Positions 1 to 4,640 of a stretch of 6,900 nucleotides of DNA are shown here, piece by piece. The translations under genes were made by a program, and so were the position numbers. The stretch lies in assembly GCA_030146905.1 (NCBI GenBank), contig JASLAV010000674.1, forward strand, positions 1 through 6,900, read 5' to 3'. The number at the start of each line of letters is the position of its first letter. The stretch's first letter is position 1. The stretch comes from Lentzea sp. Its GTDB lineage: Bacteria > Actinomycetota > Actinomycetes > Mycobacteriales > Pseudonocardiaceae. The notes below the pieces were generated by a model. It was given only the letters and a program-made list of their open reading frames with translations. It searched no databases and was not told the DNA's origin.

Positions 1-1002
1 CAGCTCGGCGCCGATCCGCCGCACCAGCTCACCCGCGGGTTCGGCCGTCGCGAGCGGGTAGGTGGTGCCCGCCCACAGCGACATGACCTCCACCTCGCCG
101 GTCGCGCGGACCGGCCTCGTCAGGTGGTACACGTTCGGGTAGGCGGCGGGCGCGTGCGGGCCCTGCTCGACCAGGAACCGGTTCACCAGTCCCCGTGCGG
201 GCCGTCCGCTGAACGCTCGCGTGAGCGCGGTGCGCCGGACCCCTTCGGCGAGCGCTTCCCGTTGTGCCGCATTGGTCCCCGCCTCCGGACAACCGAGGAA
301 CGCGGTGCCCAGCTGAGCCGCGGCCGCGCCCGCCGCCAGCACGGCGGCGACGTCGGCGCCGGTGACGAGGCCACCGGTCGCGATCACCGGCAGGTCCACG
401 GCGCCGCGCACGAGCCTGATAGCCGCGAGGGTGCCGTACAGGTCACCGCCGCCGGGCGAGATGCCGTCGTCGACGAACGTGCCGCGGTGGCCGCCCGCGT
501 CCGATCCCTGCACGCACACGGCGTCAGCGCCGATCTGCTGCGCCTGCCGTGCCTCGACGGGGGTGGTGACCGTCACGACGATCGTGGAGCCGGCCGCCTT
601 GAGCCGCTGCACGTCGTCCGCGTCGGGCAGGCCGAAGGTGAACGACACCACGGGCACGCGCAGCGCGAGGACGAGCTCGAGCTTCGCCGCGTAGTTGTCG
701 TCGTCCCAGCGGGGATCGCCGGGTACCGCGCCGACCTTCTCGGCATAGGACGTGACGCGTTGCACGTACGACGAGATGTCCGCCGTCGGCCGTGTGCCGG
801 GCACGAACAGGTTGACCCCGAACGGTTTGCTGGTGAGCTCGCTCGTGCGCGTGATCTTCTCCGCGAGCTGCTCGACGGTGATGTAACCCGCCGCGAGGAA
901 GCCGAAGCCGCCTGCTTCGCTCACCGCGGCGACCAGTTCGGGGGTGGAGGGGCCACCTGCCATGGGCGCGGCGATCACGGGCACGGCCAGCGTGTGGAAC
1001 AT
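1..1002 (-). CDS. Nitronate monooxygenase (2-nitropropane dioxygenase family), C-terminus off the left edge
   Basis: This is a flavin (FMN)-dependent enzyme that oxidises alkyl nitronates such as propionate 3-nitronate to carbonyl compounds and nitrite; it is cytoplasmic. 334 residues are visible and the frame is still open at base 1, so only the tail is missing (family members are usually about 310-360 aa). The N-terminus MFHTLAVPVIAAPMAGG is the typical first TIM-barrel strand. The hallmark GSDAGGHRG lies at about residues 166-174, with the conserved catalytic-type His at 172. The FMN-phosphate segment VIATGGLVTG is at 206-215, followed by AAAAQLGTAFLGCPE. The ATG at 1002 is chosen because an in-frame TAG sits four codons upstream, and a later Met (base 963) would cut off the first strand. 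There is no convincing Shine-Dalgarno, and a TANNNT -10 is placed for a leaderless mRNA. It follows the chitinase on the same strand but is separated by a hairpin, so it is probably a separate unit. The physiological substrate is unknown. Confidence 0.93.
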   Translation of the reverse strand, partial: MFHTLAVPVIAAPMAGGPSTPELVAAVSEAGGFGFLAAGYITVEQLAEKITRTSELTSKPFGVNLFVPGTRPTADISSYVQRVTSYAEKVGAVPGDPRWDDDNYAAKLELVLALRVPVVSFTFGLPDADDVQRLKAAGSTIVVTVTTPVEARQAQQIGADAVCVQGSDAGGHRGTFVDDGISPGGGDLYGTLAAIRLVRGAVDLPVIATGGLVTGADVAAVLAAGAAAAQLGTAFLGCPEAGTNAAQREALAEGVRRTALTRAFSGRPARGLVNRFLVEQGPHAPAAYPNVYHLTRPVRATGEVEVMSLWAGTTYPLATAEPAGELVRRIGAEL

Positions 1003-1008
1003 GAGGAC

Positions 1009-1014
1009 AACCTA
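1009..1014 (-). promoter_or_regulatory. Putative -10 box (TAGGTT) for a leaderless nitronate monooxygenase mRNA
   Basis: On the minus strand TAGGTT matches the actinobacterial TANNNT -10. Its last T is seven bases before the A of the ATG, so the predicted +1 falls on the start codon itself. The six bases between (GTCCTC) contain no ribosome binding site. No good -35 hexamer is visible 16-18 bp upstream. This is inference from spacing only. Confidence 0.45.
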
Positions 1015-1087
1015 GTTGGATCGGGCGGCGAATGCCTGGTGAAGCGCTGTGTCCTTGATGACGCACGAGCTGCTTCGGACGGACGTC

Positions 1088-1118
1088 CGGCGCCACGTCC
1101 ACTGTGGACGTGGCGCCG
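1088..1118 (-). terminator. Long perfect hairpin downstream of the chitinase gene
   Basis: Arms GGCGCCACGTCCAC and GTGGACGTGGCGCC flank a single T at 1103, giving a 29-bp perfect palindrome; an outer C-G pair extends it to 31 bp. As RNA it would form a stem of 12-13 bp with a short ACUGU loop. It starts 14 bases beyond the chitinase TAG. No U-run follows on either side, which is common for actinobacterial terminator hairpins, so termination is likely but not certain. It also shields the downstream nitronate monooxygenase gene from chitinase read-through. Confidence 0.7.
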
Positions 1119-1132
1119 ACCGGTTCCATCAT

Positions 1133-2596
1133 CTAGGGCAGGGAGTCCAGATGAGGAGCGACCGTGTTGGCGAACTGCCAGTTGTTGGAAGCGTCCCAGT
1201 TGATCGACCACGTCATGGCGCCGCGAATGGACGGCCAGGTCGTGCTCGGCTTGAACGTCCCGCAGTTCGTGCCGCGGGCGAGGCAGCTGAGCGCGTTGTT
1301 GACGTTGGACGGCGACTGGTAACCGCCACCGGCACCGGACGGCGACGCCGGCAGGCCGAGGCCCACCTGGTCGGCGCGCAGGCCGGACTGCAGCTGGATG
1401 CACGCGAGCGCGGTCAGGAAGTTGACCGTGCCCTGGCTGTGGACCTGCTGGTCGCAGCCGAGCATCGAGCCGGAGTTGTAGTACTGCATGTTGACGATCG
1501 TCAGGATGTCCTTGGTGGCCAGCGCCAGCTTGAAGTACTCGGCGTTGACGTTCTGCATGTCGATCGTCTGCGGCGCCATGGTGATGACGGTGCCGCCGCC
1601 GGCGTGGATGGCACGCAGCGCCTGACCCATGTACTGGGCGTTGACGCCGTTCTCCAGGTCGATGTCGACGCCGTTGAAGCCGTAGGTGGAGATCAGCGAC
1701 TTCACGCTGTTGGCGAAGTTCGTCGCCGCCGTGGAGTTGCCGACGCTGATCGTGCCCTTCTCACCGCCGACGGAGATGATCACCTTCGGGCCGCGGTTCT
1801 GCAGGGTCTTCACGTCGGCCCTGAACTGCGCGTCGGTGTACCCGCCGAGCTGGCTGCTCAGACCGGGGTCGAGGTTGAACGCGACCTGTCCCTGCACGGC
1901 GGTCGCGTCGGCGAACGACACCGCCACGATGTCGTAAGTGGTGGGGACGTCCGACAGCCTGAGTGCGCGCGCACCGTTGTAGAAGTTCTGCCAGTAGCCC
2001 GTCAGCACGTGCTTGGGCAGACCGGTGTTCGGCGGGTTGGTGGTGGTGGTGGTGGTCGTCGTAGTGGTGGTGGTGGTGGTCGACGTCGTGGTCGTGGTCG
2101 TCGGCGGTGTACCGGGACCGTCGAGGCTGACGTCGTCGGCGAAGTAGGCGGGCTGGCCGTACCAGCCGTGCAGGTAGATCGTCACGCTGCTGGCGCCACC
2201 GGAGTTGAAGTCGACCGTCAGCTGCGTGAAGCCGCTCGAGCCCGGCGTCCAGGTGTTCTTCTCCACGCCGCCGGTGACGCCGAGGTAGACGTAGCTGCCC
2301 TGCACCCACGCGGACAGCTTGTAGGCCGTGTTCGGCTGCACCGAGACGGTCTGCTGGCACCGCGCGTTGCTCTGCCCGGCCGGCGCGCCCTGCAGCGCGT
2401 ACGAGCCGGTGCGCTTGGTGCTCGCGGTGGCGCTCGTCCCCTCGGTGCAGGTCCAGCCGCTGAGGTTGCCGGCCTCGAAACCGCTGTTGGCGGCGAGGTT
2501 GGCCGCGGCGGCGCTGCCGTTGATCGCCAACACCAGACCGGCACAGGCGAACAGCGCGGACAGCAGCGCTAGAGCTGCTCGTCTGGTCTTGGACAT
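1133..2596 (-). CDS. Secreted GH18 chitinase with N-terminal carbohydrate-binding module and poly-Thr linker
   Basis: Hydrolyses beta-1,4-N-acetylglucosamine bonds of chitin outside the cell. The protein is 487 aa. Residues 1 to about 32 form a signal peptide with Arg5-Arg6, a hydrophobic core and a run of Ala before NLA. T4-R5-R6 followed by hydrophobics makes Tat export possible, Sec otherwise. Residues 33-160 resemble a CBM16/CBM4_9-type jelly roll (NSGFEAGNLSGW start, FADDVSLDG end), with Cys50/Cys80 as a possible disulfide. Residues 166-186 are 20 Thr and one Ser. The GH18 barrel spans about 205-487, with IISVGG at 273-278, NGVDIDLE at 308-315 with catalytic acid Glu315, MQYYN at 370-374 and the closing MTW at 461-463. 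Cys381/399 and Cys438/445 are further possible disulfides. The start is fixed by a GGAGG six bases upstream; an earlier in-frame ATG at 2611 lies before that site and adds an unlikely MWRWT. It resembles Streptomyces single-barrel chitinases. A dre-like operator lies in its promoter. Confidence 0.96.
   Translation of the reverse strand: MSKTRRAALALLSALFACAGLVLAINGSAAAANLAANSGFEAGNLSGWTCTEGTSATASTKRTGSYALQGAPAGQSNARCQQTVSVQPNTAYKLSAWVQGSYVYLGVTGGVEKNTWTPGSSGFTQLTVDFNSGGASSVTIYLHGWYGQPAYFADDVSLDGPGTPPTTTTTTSTTTTTTTTTTTTTTNPPNTGLPKHVLTGYWQNFYNGARALRLSDVPTTYDIVAVSFADATAVQGQVAFNLDPGLSSQLGGYTDAQFRADVKTLQNRGPKVIISVGGEKGTISVGNSTAATNFANSVKSLISTYGFNGVDIDLENGVNAQYMGQALRAIHAGGGTVITMAPQTIDMQNVNAEYFKLALATKDILTIVNMQYYNSGSMLGCDQQVHSQGTVNFLTALACIQLQSGLRADQVGLGLPASPSGAGGGYQSPSNVNNALSCLARGTNCGTFKPSTTWPSIRGAMTWSINWDASNNWQFANTVAPHLDSLP
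2039..2101 (-). repeat. Triplet repeat encoding the poly-Thr linker of the chitinase
   Basis: The tract is mostly GGT/GTC triplets on the plus strand (ACC/ACG/ACT codons in the gene), encoding Thr166-171, Ser172 and Thr173-186. Homopolymeric Thr linkers between a binding module and a catalytic domain are typical of actinobacterial secreted glycosidases. They are flexible and often glycosylated. The triplet runs could change length in frame by slippage. Confidence 0.9.
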
Positions 2597-2602
2597 GGTC
2601 CA

Positions 2603-2607
2603 CCTCC
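2603..2607 (-). promoter_or_regulatory. Ribosome binding site deciding the chitinase start
   Basis: GGAGG on the minus strand ends six bases before the ATG at 2596. It is the best Shine-Dalgarno in the window and excludes the ATG at 2611, which lies on its 5' side. Confidence 0.85.
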
Positions 2608-2642
2608 ACACATCATGCGGCGGCCATGTAGTGAGTGGACTA

Positions 2643-2672
2643 AAAATGGACTAGACCACTGCACTTGGTCAA
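2643..2672 (-). promoter_or_regulatory. Putative chitinase promoter
   Basis: TTGACC at 2672-2667 (minus strand) is a good -35. CATTTT at 2648-2643, after an 18-bp spacer, or CCATTT after 17 bp, is a weak -10. This would give a start near 2636 and a leader of about 40 nt carrying the GGAGG. Published Streptomyces chitinase promoters have a similar layout, with repeats lying between or over the promoter hexamers. Confidence 0.55.
2645..2660. promoter_or_regulatory. DasR-responsive element (dre)-like operator
   Basis: The minus strand reads AGTGGTCTAGTCCATT, matching 14 of 16 positions of the dre consensus known from Streptomyces, A(G/C)TGGTCTAGACCA(G/C)T. The core TGGTCTAGTCCA is an imperfect palindrome. 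DasR is a GntR-family repressor released by glucosamine-6-phosphate or GlcNAc-6-phosphate that controls chitin and GlcNAc genes. The site lies between the predicted -35 and -10 of the chitinase promoter, where bound repressor would block RNA polymerase. It is also 29 bp upstream of the divergent HD-hydrolase gene, so it could affect both. Confidence 0.75.
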
Positions 2673-2681
2673 GCCCTGGTT

Positions 2682-2687
2682 TAGCTT
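2682..2687 (+). promoter_or_regulatory. Possible -10 box (TAGCTT) for the HD hydrolase
   Basis: TAGCTT fits TANNNT and would start transcription near 2694/2695, at a GTG that is in frame two codons after the ATG at 2689. If real, the mRNA is leaderless and translation starts at that GTG. No Shine-Dalgarno is visible before either start. Weak evidence. Confidence 0.3.
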
Positions 2688-2688
2688 C

Positions 2689-3126
2689 ATGCGCGTGTTC
2701 ACCCTCGAAGACGCCATCGCGATCGCCACCGCCGCCCACGACGGCCAGGTCGACAAGTCGGGCAAGCCCTACATCGGGCACCCGCTGCGGGTCATGGCAT
2801 CCGTGACGACCGAGCACGAGCAGATGGCGGCCGTCCTGCACGACGTCGTCGAAGACACGTCGGTGACGGCCGCGGACCTGCTCGCCAGAGGCTGCCCCGC
2901 CGTCGTGGTCGACGCGGTGGTGGCCCTGTCGCACCTCCCGGACGAGCCACAGGAGGACTACCTGCGCCGGGTGGCCGCGAACCCGTTGGCACTCGCGGTG
3001 AAGCGCGCGGACATCGGCGACAACCTCTCCCCCGCCCGCATCGCCCAGCTGGACGTGGCCACCCAGGAGCGTTTGAAGGCCAAGTACGCGCGCGCCCTGA
3101 GGTTGCTGGACGAGTACGTGAGCTAG
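2689..3126 (+). CDS. Stand-alone HD-domain phosphohydrolase, SpoT/Mesh1-like
   Basis: The protein is 145 aa and is essentially one HD domain with no synthetase, TGS or ACT domain. Visible metal and catalytic residues in order are His31 (in PYIGHPLRV), His51-Asp52, Glu55-Asp56 (HDVVED) and Asp108 with Asn112 (KRADIGDN). The HD-to-ED and D-to-N spacings match those of the ppGpp hydrolase domain of RelA/SpoT proteins (HDxxED, DxxDN). Family knowledge suggests hydrolysis of (p)ppGpp or a related nucleotide; many such small actinobacterial proteins are uncharacterised, so the substrate is not proven. Start choice: ATG 2689 gives MRVFTLEDAIAIA, the usual start of this fold. GTG 2695 is an alternative, and TTG 2665 would run into the chitinase promoter. 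It is divergent from the chitinase with 92 bp between start codons, sharing the region with the dre-like site. Confidence 0.85.
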   Translation: MRVFTLEDAIAIATAAHDGQVDKSGKPYIGHPLRVMASVTTEHEQMAAVLHDVVEDTSVTAADLLARGCPAVVVDAVVALSHLPDEPQEDYLRRVAANPLALAVKRADIGDNLSPARIAQLDVATQERLKAKYARALRLLDEYVS

Positions 3127-3143
3127 CTCGCCTTCTTCATCGG

Positions 3144-3171
3144 TACAGACCTAGTGAGCAGGGTGTATTAT
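3144..3171 (+). promoter_or_regulatory. Putative promoter of the 75-aa protein gene
   Basis: TATTAT at 3166-3171 is a near-perfect -10 in an AT-rich island that contrasts with its surroundings. The -35 is poor: GTACAG or TACAGA around 3143-3149. The predicted start is near 3178, with a leader of about 23 nt that contains the Shine-Dalgarno GGAAGGA (3190-3196). Confidence 0.55.
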
Positions 3172-3200
3172 CGATTCGTAACCAAAATTGGAAGGACAAG

Positions 3201-3428
3201 ATGACCCGCCACGACCTGTCCGTGAAGTCCCTGCGCTCGAGCCTGGCCTCCCGCCGCGCGGCTCGCGTCAAGCGCCAGAGCCTGGAGCGGCAGTTGGCCA
3301 GCTACACCACCGAGAGTGACCGACTCGAGCTGGACGCCATCCTCTCCCGCCACACGGCGGAGGAGACCGGCGAACTCCGTTCGATCATCAACCGCCAGGC
3401 GATGGACCGCCTCCTGCGCTCCGCCTGA
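3201..3428 (+). CDS. Small basic helical protein of unknown function (75 aa)
   Basis: I do not recognise a characterised family. A strong GGAAGGA ends four bases before the ATG, a good -10 lies upstream and a strong terminator hairpin follows the stop, so the gene is well supported as a unit of its own. The N-terminal third is rich in Arg/Lys/Ser (SLRSSLASRRAARVKRQSLE, about residues 10-29), followed by a mixed-charge segment (TESDRLELDAILSRH, 37-51) and a C-terminal helix ending RLLRSA. There is no Cys, no signal peptide and no membrane segment. It looks all-helical and could bind nucleic acid or a protein partner, but nothing visible proves that. I have the impression that similar short proteins occur in other Actinobacteria, without a known function. 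It lies 74 bp after the HD gene on the same strand but with its own promoter. Confidence 0.8.
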   Translation: MTRHDLSVKSLRSSLASRRAARVKRQSLERQLASYTTESDRLELDAILSRHTAEETGELRSIINRQAMDRLLRSA

Positions 3429-3441
3429 CGAGTACCTCCTG

Positions 3442-3482
3442 GGCCACCCCGGCAACGTCGCCGAGGGTGGCCTTCGCGTTTT
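3442..3482. terminator. Strong intrinsic terminator between convergent genes
   Basis: The arms are GGCCACCC-CGGC (3442-3453) and GCCG-A-GGGTGGCC (3460-3472), giving a stem of 12 bp with one bulged A and a six-base loop. On the plus strand it is followed by TTCGCGTTTT, so it is a classic terminator for the 75-aa gene. In the other direction it lies directly beyond the methyltransferase stop codon but lacks a U-run there; it may still work both ways. Confidence 0.82.
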
Positions 3483-4096
3483 CAGTAGAGCCGCTTGACC
3501 GTCAGCACGTTGTCCTTGCGCGTCTCTTCCTGCCCCTCGGGCCCCACGAGCGGCCGTTCCACCACCTCGTCCGTGATGACGATCCAGTTGTCCGTGAGCT
3601 TCAGGTGGTCGAGGACGTCCTTGGTCGTCGGGAAGTAGTAGTCCTGGTGCTCCGACCACGACGGCGCCCCGGCGTGCCCGCCGACGACGAGGTACCCGCC
3701 CGGCGCCACCGCCTCGGAAGCCCGCCGCAGGATGCTGTTGCGCTCCCCGTCCTCCTCGACCGGCGAGTGCAGGAACTGGGCGCTGACGAGGTCGTACAGC
3801 CCCTCGGGGAACGTGTGCTTGAGGTCGTGCCGCTCCACCGAGATCTCCACGCCGGCGTCGTAGGCGTGCTTCAACGCCCGGTCCAGCGCCACCTGCGACA
3901 CGTCGACACCGAGCACCCGCCAGCCCCGCTTCGCCAGCCACACCGCGTCACCGCCCTCGGCGCACCCGATGTCGAGCGCGCTGCCGGGCGCGAGCCGTTC
4001 GACCTCGCGCACCAGCAACGGGTTCGGCTTGCCGGACCAGACCTGGTCCCGCTCGGAGTAGAAGGTCTCCCAGAAGTCCTGCGCGGTAGTAGTCAT
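3482..4096 (-). CDS. Class I SAM-dependent methyltransferase
   Basis: The protein is 204 aa with a Rossmann-type methyltransferase core. Motif I is ALDIGCAEGGDAVWLA, with D42-x-G44-C45-xx-G48 binding S-adenosylmethionine. The acidic residue ending strand 2 is Asp65 in VLGVDVS, and APGGYLVVGGH marks the strand 4/5 region. The N-terminus (DFWETFYSERDQVWSGKPNP) is characteristic of a broad actinobacterial group distantly like TehB and thiopurine methyltransferases; the substrate cannot be read from sequence. Start: ATG 4096 gives MTTTAQDFWE. The frame stays open upstream to 4201, but that part overlaps the regulator gene and encodes a Pro/Cys-rich run with no family similarity. A GGAG lies only two bases before the ATG, unusually close. 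It is downstream of the HxlR gene on the same strand with a 37-bp gap carrying two palindromes, so it may have its own regulated promoter. Confidence 0.9.
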   Translation of the reverse strand: MTTTAQDFWETFYSERDQVWSGKPNPLLVREVERLAPGSALDIGCAEGGDAVWLAKRGWRVLGVDVSQVALDRALKHAYDAGVEISVERHDLKHTFPEGLYDLVSAQFLHSPVEEDGERNSILRRASEAVAPGGYLVVGGHAGAPSWSEHQDYYFPTTKDVLDHLKLTDNWIVITDEVVERPLVGPEGQEETRKDNVLTVKRLY

Positions 4097-4117
4097 GACT
4101 CCAAGGTGCGGCAGAAC

Positions 4118-4153
4118 GTGCCGAACCGGCAAACTATGTTGCCGATTCGGCAA
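4118..4153. promoter_or_regulatory. Two tandem 15-bp palindromes (operator pair) forming a large inverted repeat
   Basis: Site A, GTGCCGAACCGGCAA (4118-4132), and site B, TTGCCGATTCGGCAA (4139-4153), are each palindromic around a central base and are offset by 21 bp, two helical turns. Together 4119-4132 and 4139-4152 form 14-base arms with one mismatch around a six-base loop. In minus-strand RNA the mismatch becomes a G-U wobble. The pair spans the hxlR-like stop codon and a possible methyltransferase -10 (TAGTTT, 4136-4131). An operator for a dimeric repressor is the favoured reading; a U-less terminator hairpin after the regulator gene is the alternative. Confidence 0.65.
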
Positions 4154-4595
4154 CGCCGGGGCCGGGCAGCAGGTCGACGTCGCCGGCGTGCATCGACTCA
4201 CCGCACCGGTCGCAGCGCAGGTCCACGTCGGCGATCTCCCCGCACGCGTGGTGCCGGTAGAGCACGGGTGGTCCCGCCTCCCCGGCCAGCCACCTGTCGC
4301 CCCAGCCCTTCATGACCATGAGCAGGTCGACCAGCTCGGTGCCCTTCTTCGTGAGCACGTACTCGTGACGCGGCCGCTGGTCGTACGGCCGGCGTTCCAG
4401 CACCCCCTGCGCGACGAGGTGGTTGAGCCGCTCGGTCAGCACCTTGCGCGAGATCCCCAGGTCGGCCTGGAGCTGCTCGAACCGGTTCATGCCGACCCAC
4501 ACGTCCCGCAGGATCAACGGCGACCAGGGCTCCCCGATCACGTCGAGCGTGCGCGCGATCGAACACGCCATCCCGCTGAAGCTCGTGCGCTGCAT
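4134..4595 (-). CDS. HxlR-family winged-helix transcriptional regulator with C-terminal Cys pair
   Basis: The protein is 153 aa, against about 110-130 usual for the family. The N-terminus CSIARTLDVIGEPWSPLILRD (Cys11 to Asp31) is the HxlR signature. The winged helix runs about 37-85 (RFEQLQADLGISRKVLTERL recognition region, then GVLERRPYDQRPRHEYVLTKKG as the wing). Cys11 is at the position used for redox sensing in some relatives such as YodB/HypR. The extra C-terminus has His115/His116, Cys118 and CDRCG at 128-132, a possible zinc-ribbon-like site found in some actinobacterial members. It probably represses or activates its divergent neighbours and itself: a perfect 15-bp palindrome lies in the shared promoter region. 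No Shine-Dalgarno is present, and a TAAAGT -10 is placed exactly for a leaderless mRNA starting at this ATG. The ligand is unknown. Confidence 0.93.
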   Translation of the reverse strand: MQRTSFSGMACSIARTLDVIGEPWSPLILRDVWVGMNRFEQLQADLGISRKVLTERLNHLVAQGVLERRPYDQRPRHEYVLTKKGTELVDLLMVMKGWGDRWLAGEAGPPVLYRHHACGEIADVDLRCDRCGESMHAGDVDLLPGPGVAESAT

Positions 4596-4601
4596 GGGGC
4601 G

Positions 4602-4607
4602 ACTTTA
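4602..4607 (-). promoter_or_regulatory. Putative -10 box (TAAAGT) for a leaderless HxlR-type regulator mRNA
   Basis: TAAAGT on the minus strand matches TANNNT and its last base lies seven before the A of the ATG at 4595, so +1 coincides with the start codon. The bases between (CGCCCC) cannot pair with 16S rRNA. The -35 position (about 4625-4630) falls inside the palindrome at 4617-4631. Confidence 0.55.
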
Positions 4608-4616
4608 GCAATCAGG

Positions 4617-4631
4617 GTTCCCTGAGGGAAC
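4617..4631. promoter_or_regulatory. Perfect 15-bp palindrome, probable HxlR operator
   Basis: GTTCCCTGAGGGAAC is a perfect 7-1-7 palindrome. It covers the expected -35 regions of both divergent promoters, that of the regulator (minus) and that of the reductase (plus, TTCCCT at 4618-4623). That position suits autoregulation and control of the reductase pair by the adjacent HxlR protein. The assignment to that regulator is inference from location. Confidence 0.62.
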
Positions 4632-4640
4632 TCTCGCTGC

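Noticed and set aside
124..1203. Long open plus-strand frame (359 codons) across the nitronate monooxygenase
   Set aside because: Arg/Gly/His-rich composition without motifs; the opposite strand carries the full set of family motifs in the same place.
2037..2103. Repeats that could be mistaken for a CRISPR or VNTR array
   Set aside because: They are simple in-frame Thr codons with no spacers; explained by the protein linker.
2540..2545. Lipobox-like Cys18 in the chitinase signal peptide
   Set aside because: Phe at -2 fits a lipobox poorly and the hydrophobic core continues beyond Cys18 to an Ala-rich cleavage region near residues 29-32, so signal peptidase I cleavage is more likely.
1049..2572. 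Long open plus-strand frame (507 codons) across the chitinase region
   Set aside because: It is the antisense shadow of a GC-rich gene: Arg/Val/Gly-rich, low complexity, no domain motifs, while the minus-strand frame encodes an unmistakable GH18 chitinase.
2665..2688. TTG at 2665 as start of the HD hydrolase
   Set aside because: It would place coding sequence over the chitinase -35 and add residues (MVKPWFSF) not typical of the family; no ribosome binding site.
3120..3129. GAGCTAGCTC palindrome at the end of the HD gene as a terminator
   Set aside because: It has no loop and no T-tract and overlaps the stop codon; too short to terminate.
4097..4201. N-terminal extension of the methyltransferase up to an ATG at 4201
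   Set aside because: The extra 35 residues overlap the HxlR coding region, are Pro/Cys-rich without family similarity, and cross the palindromic region; the ATG at 4096 begins the family's normal N-terminus.
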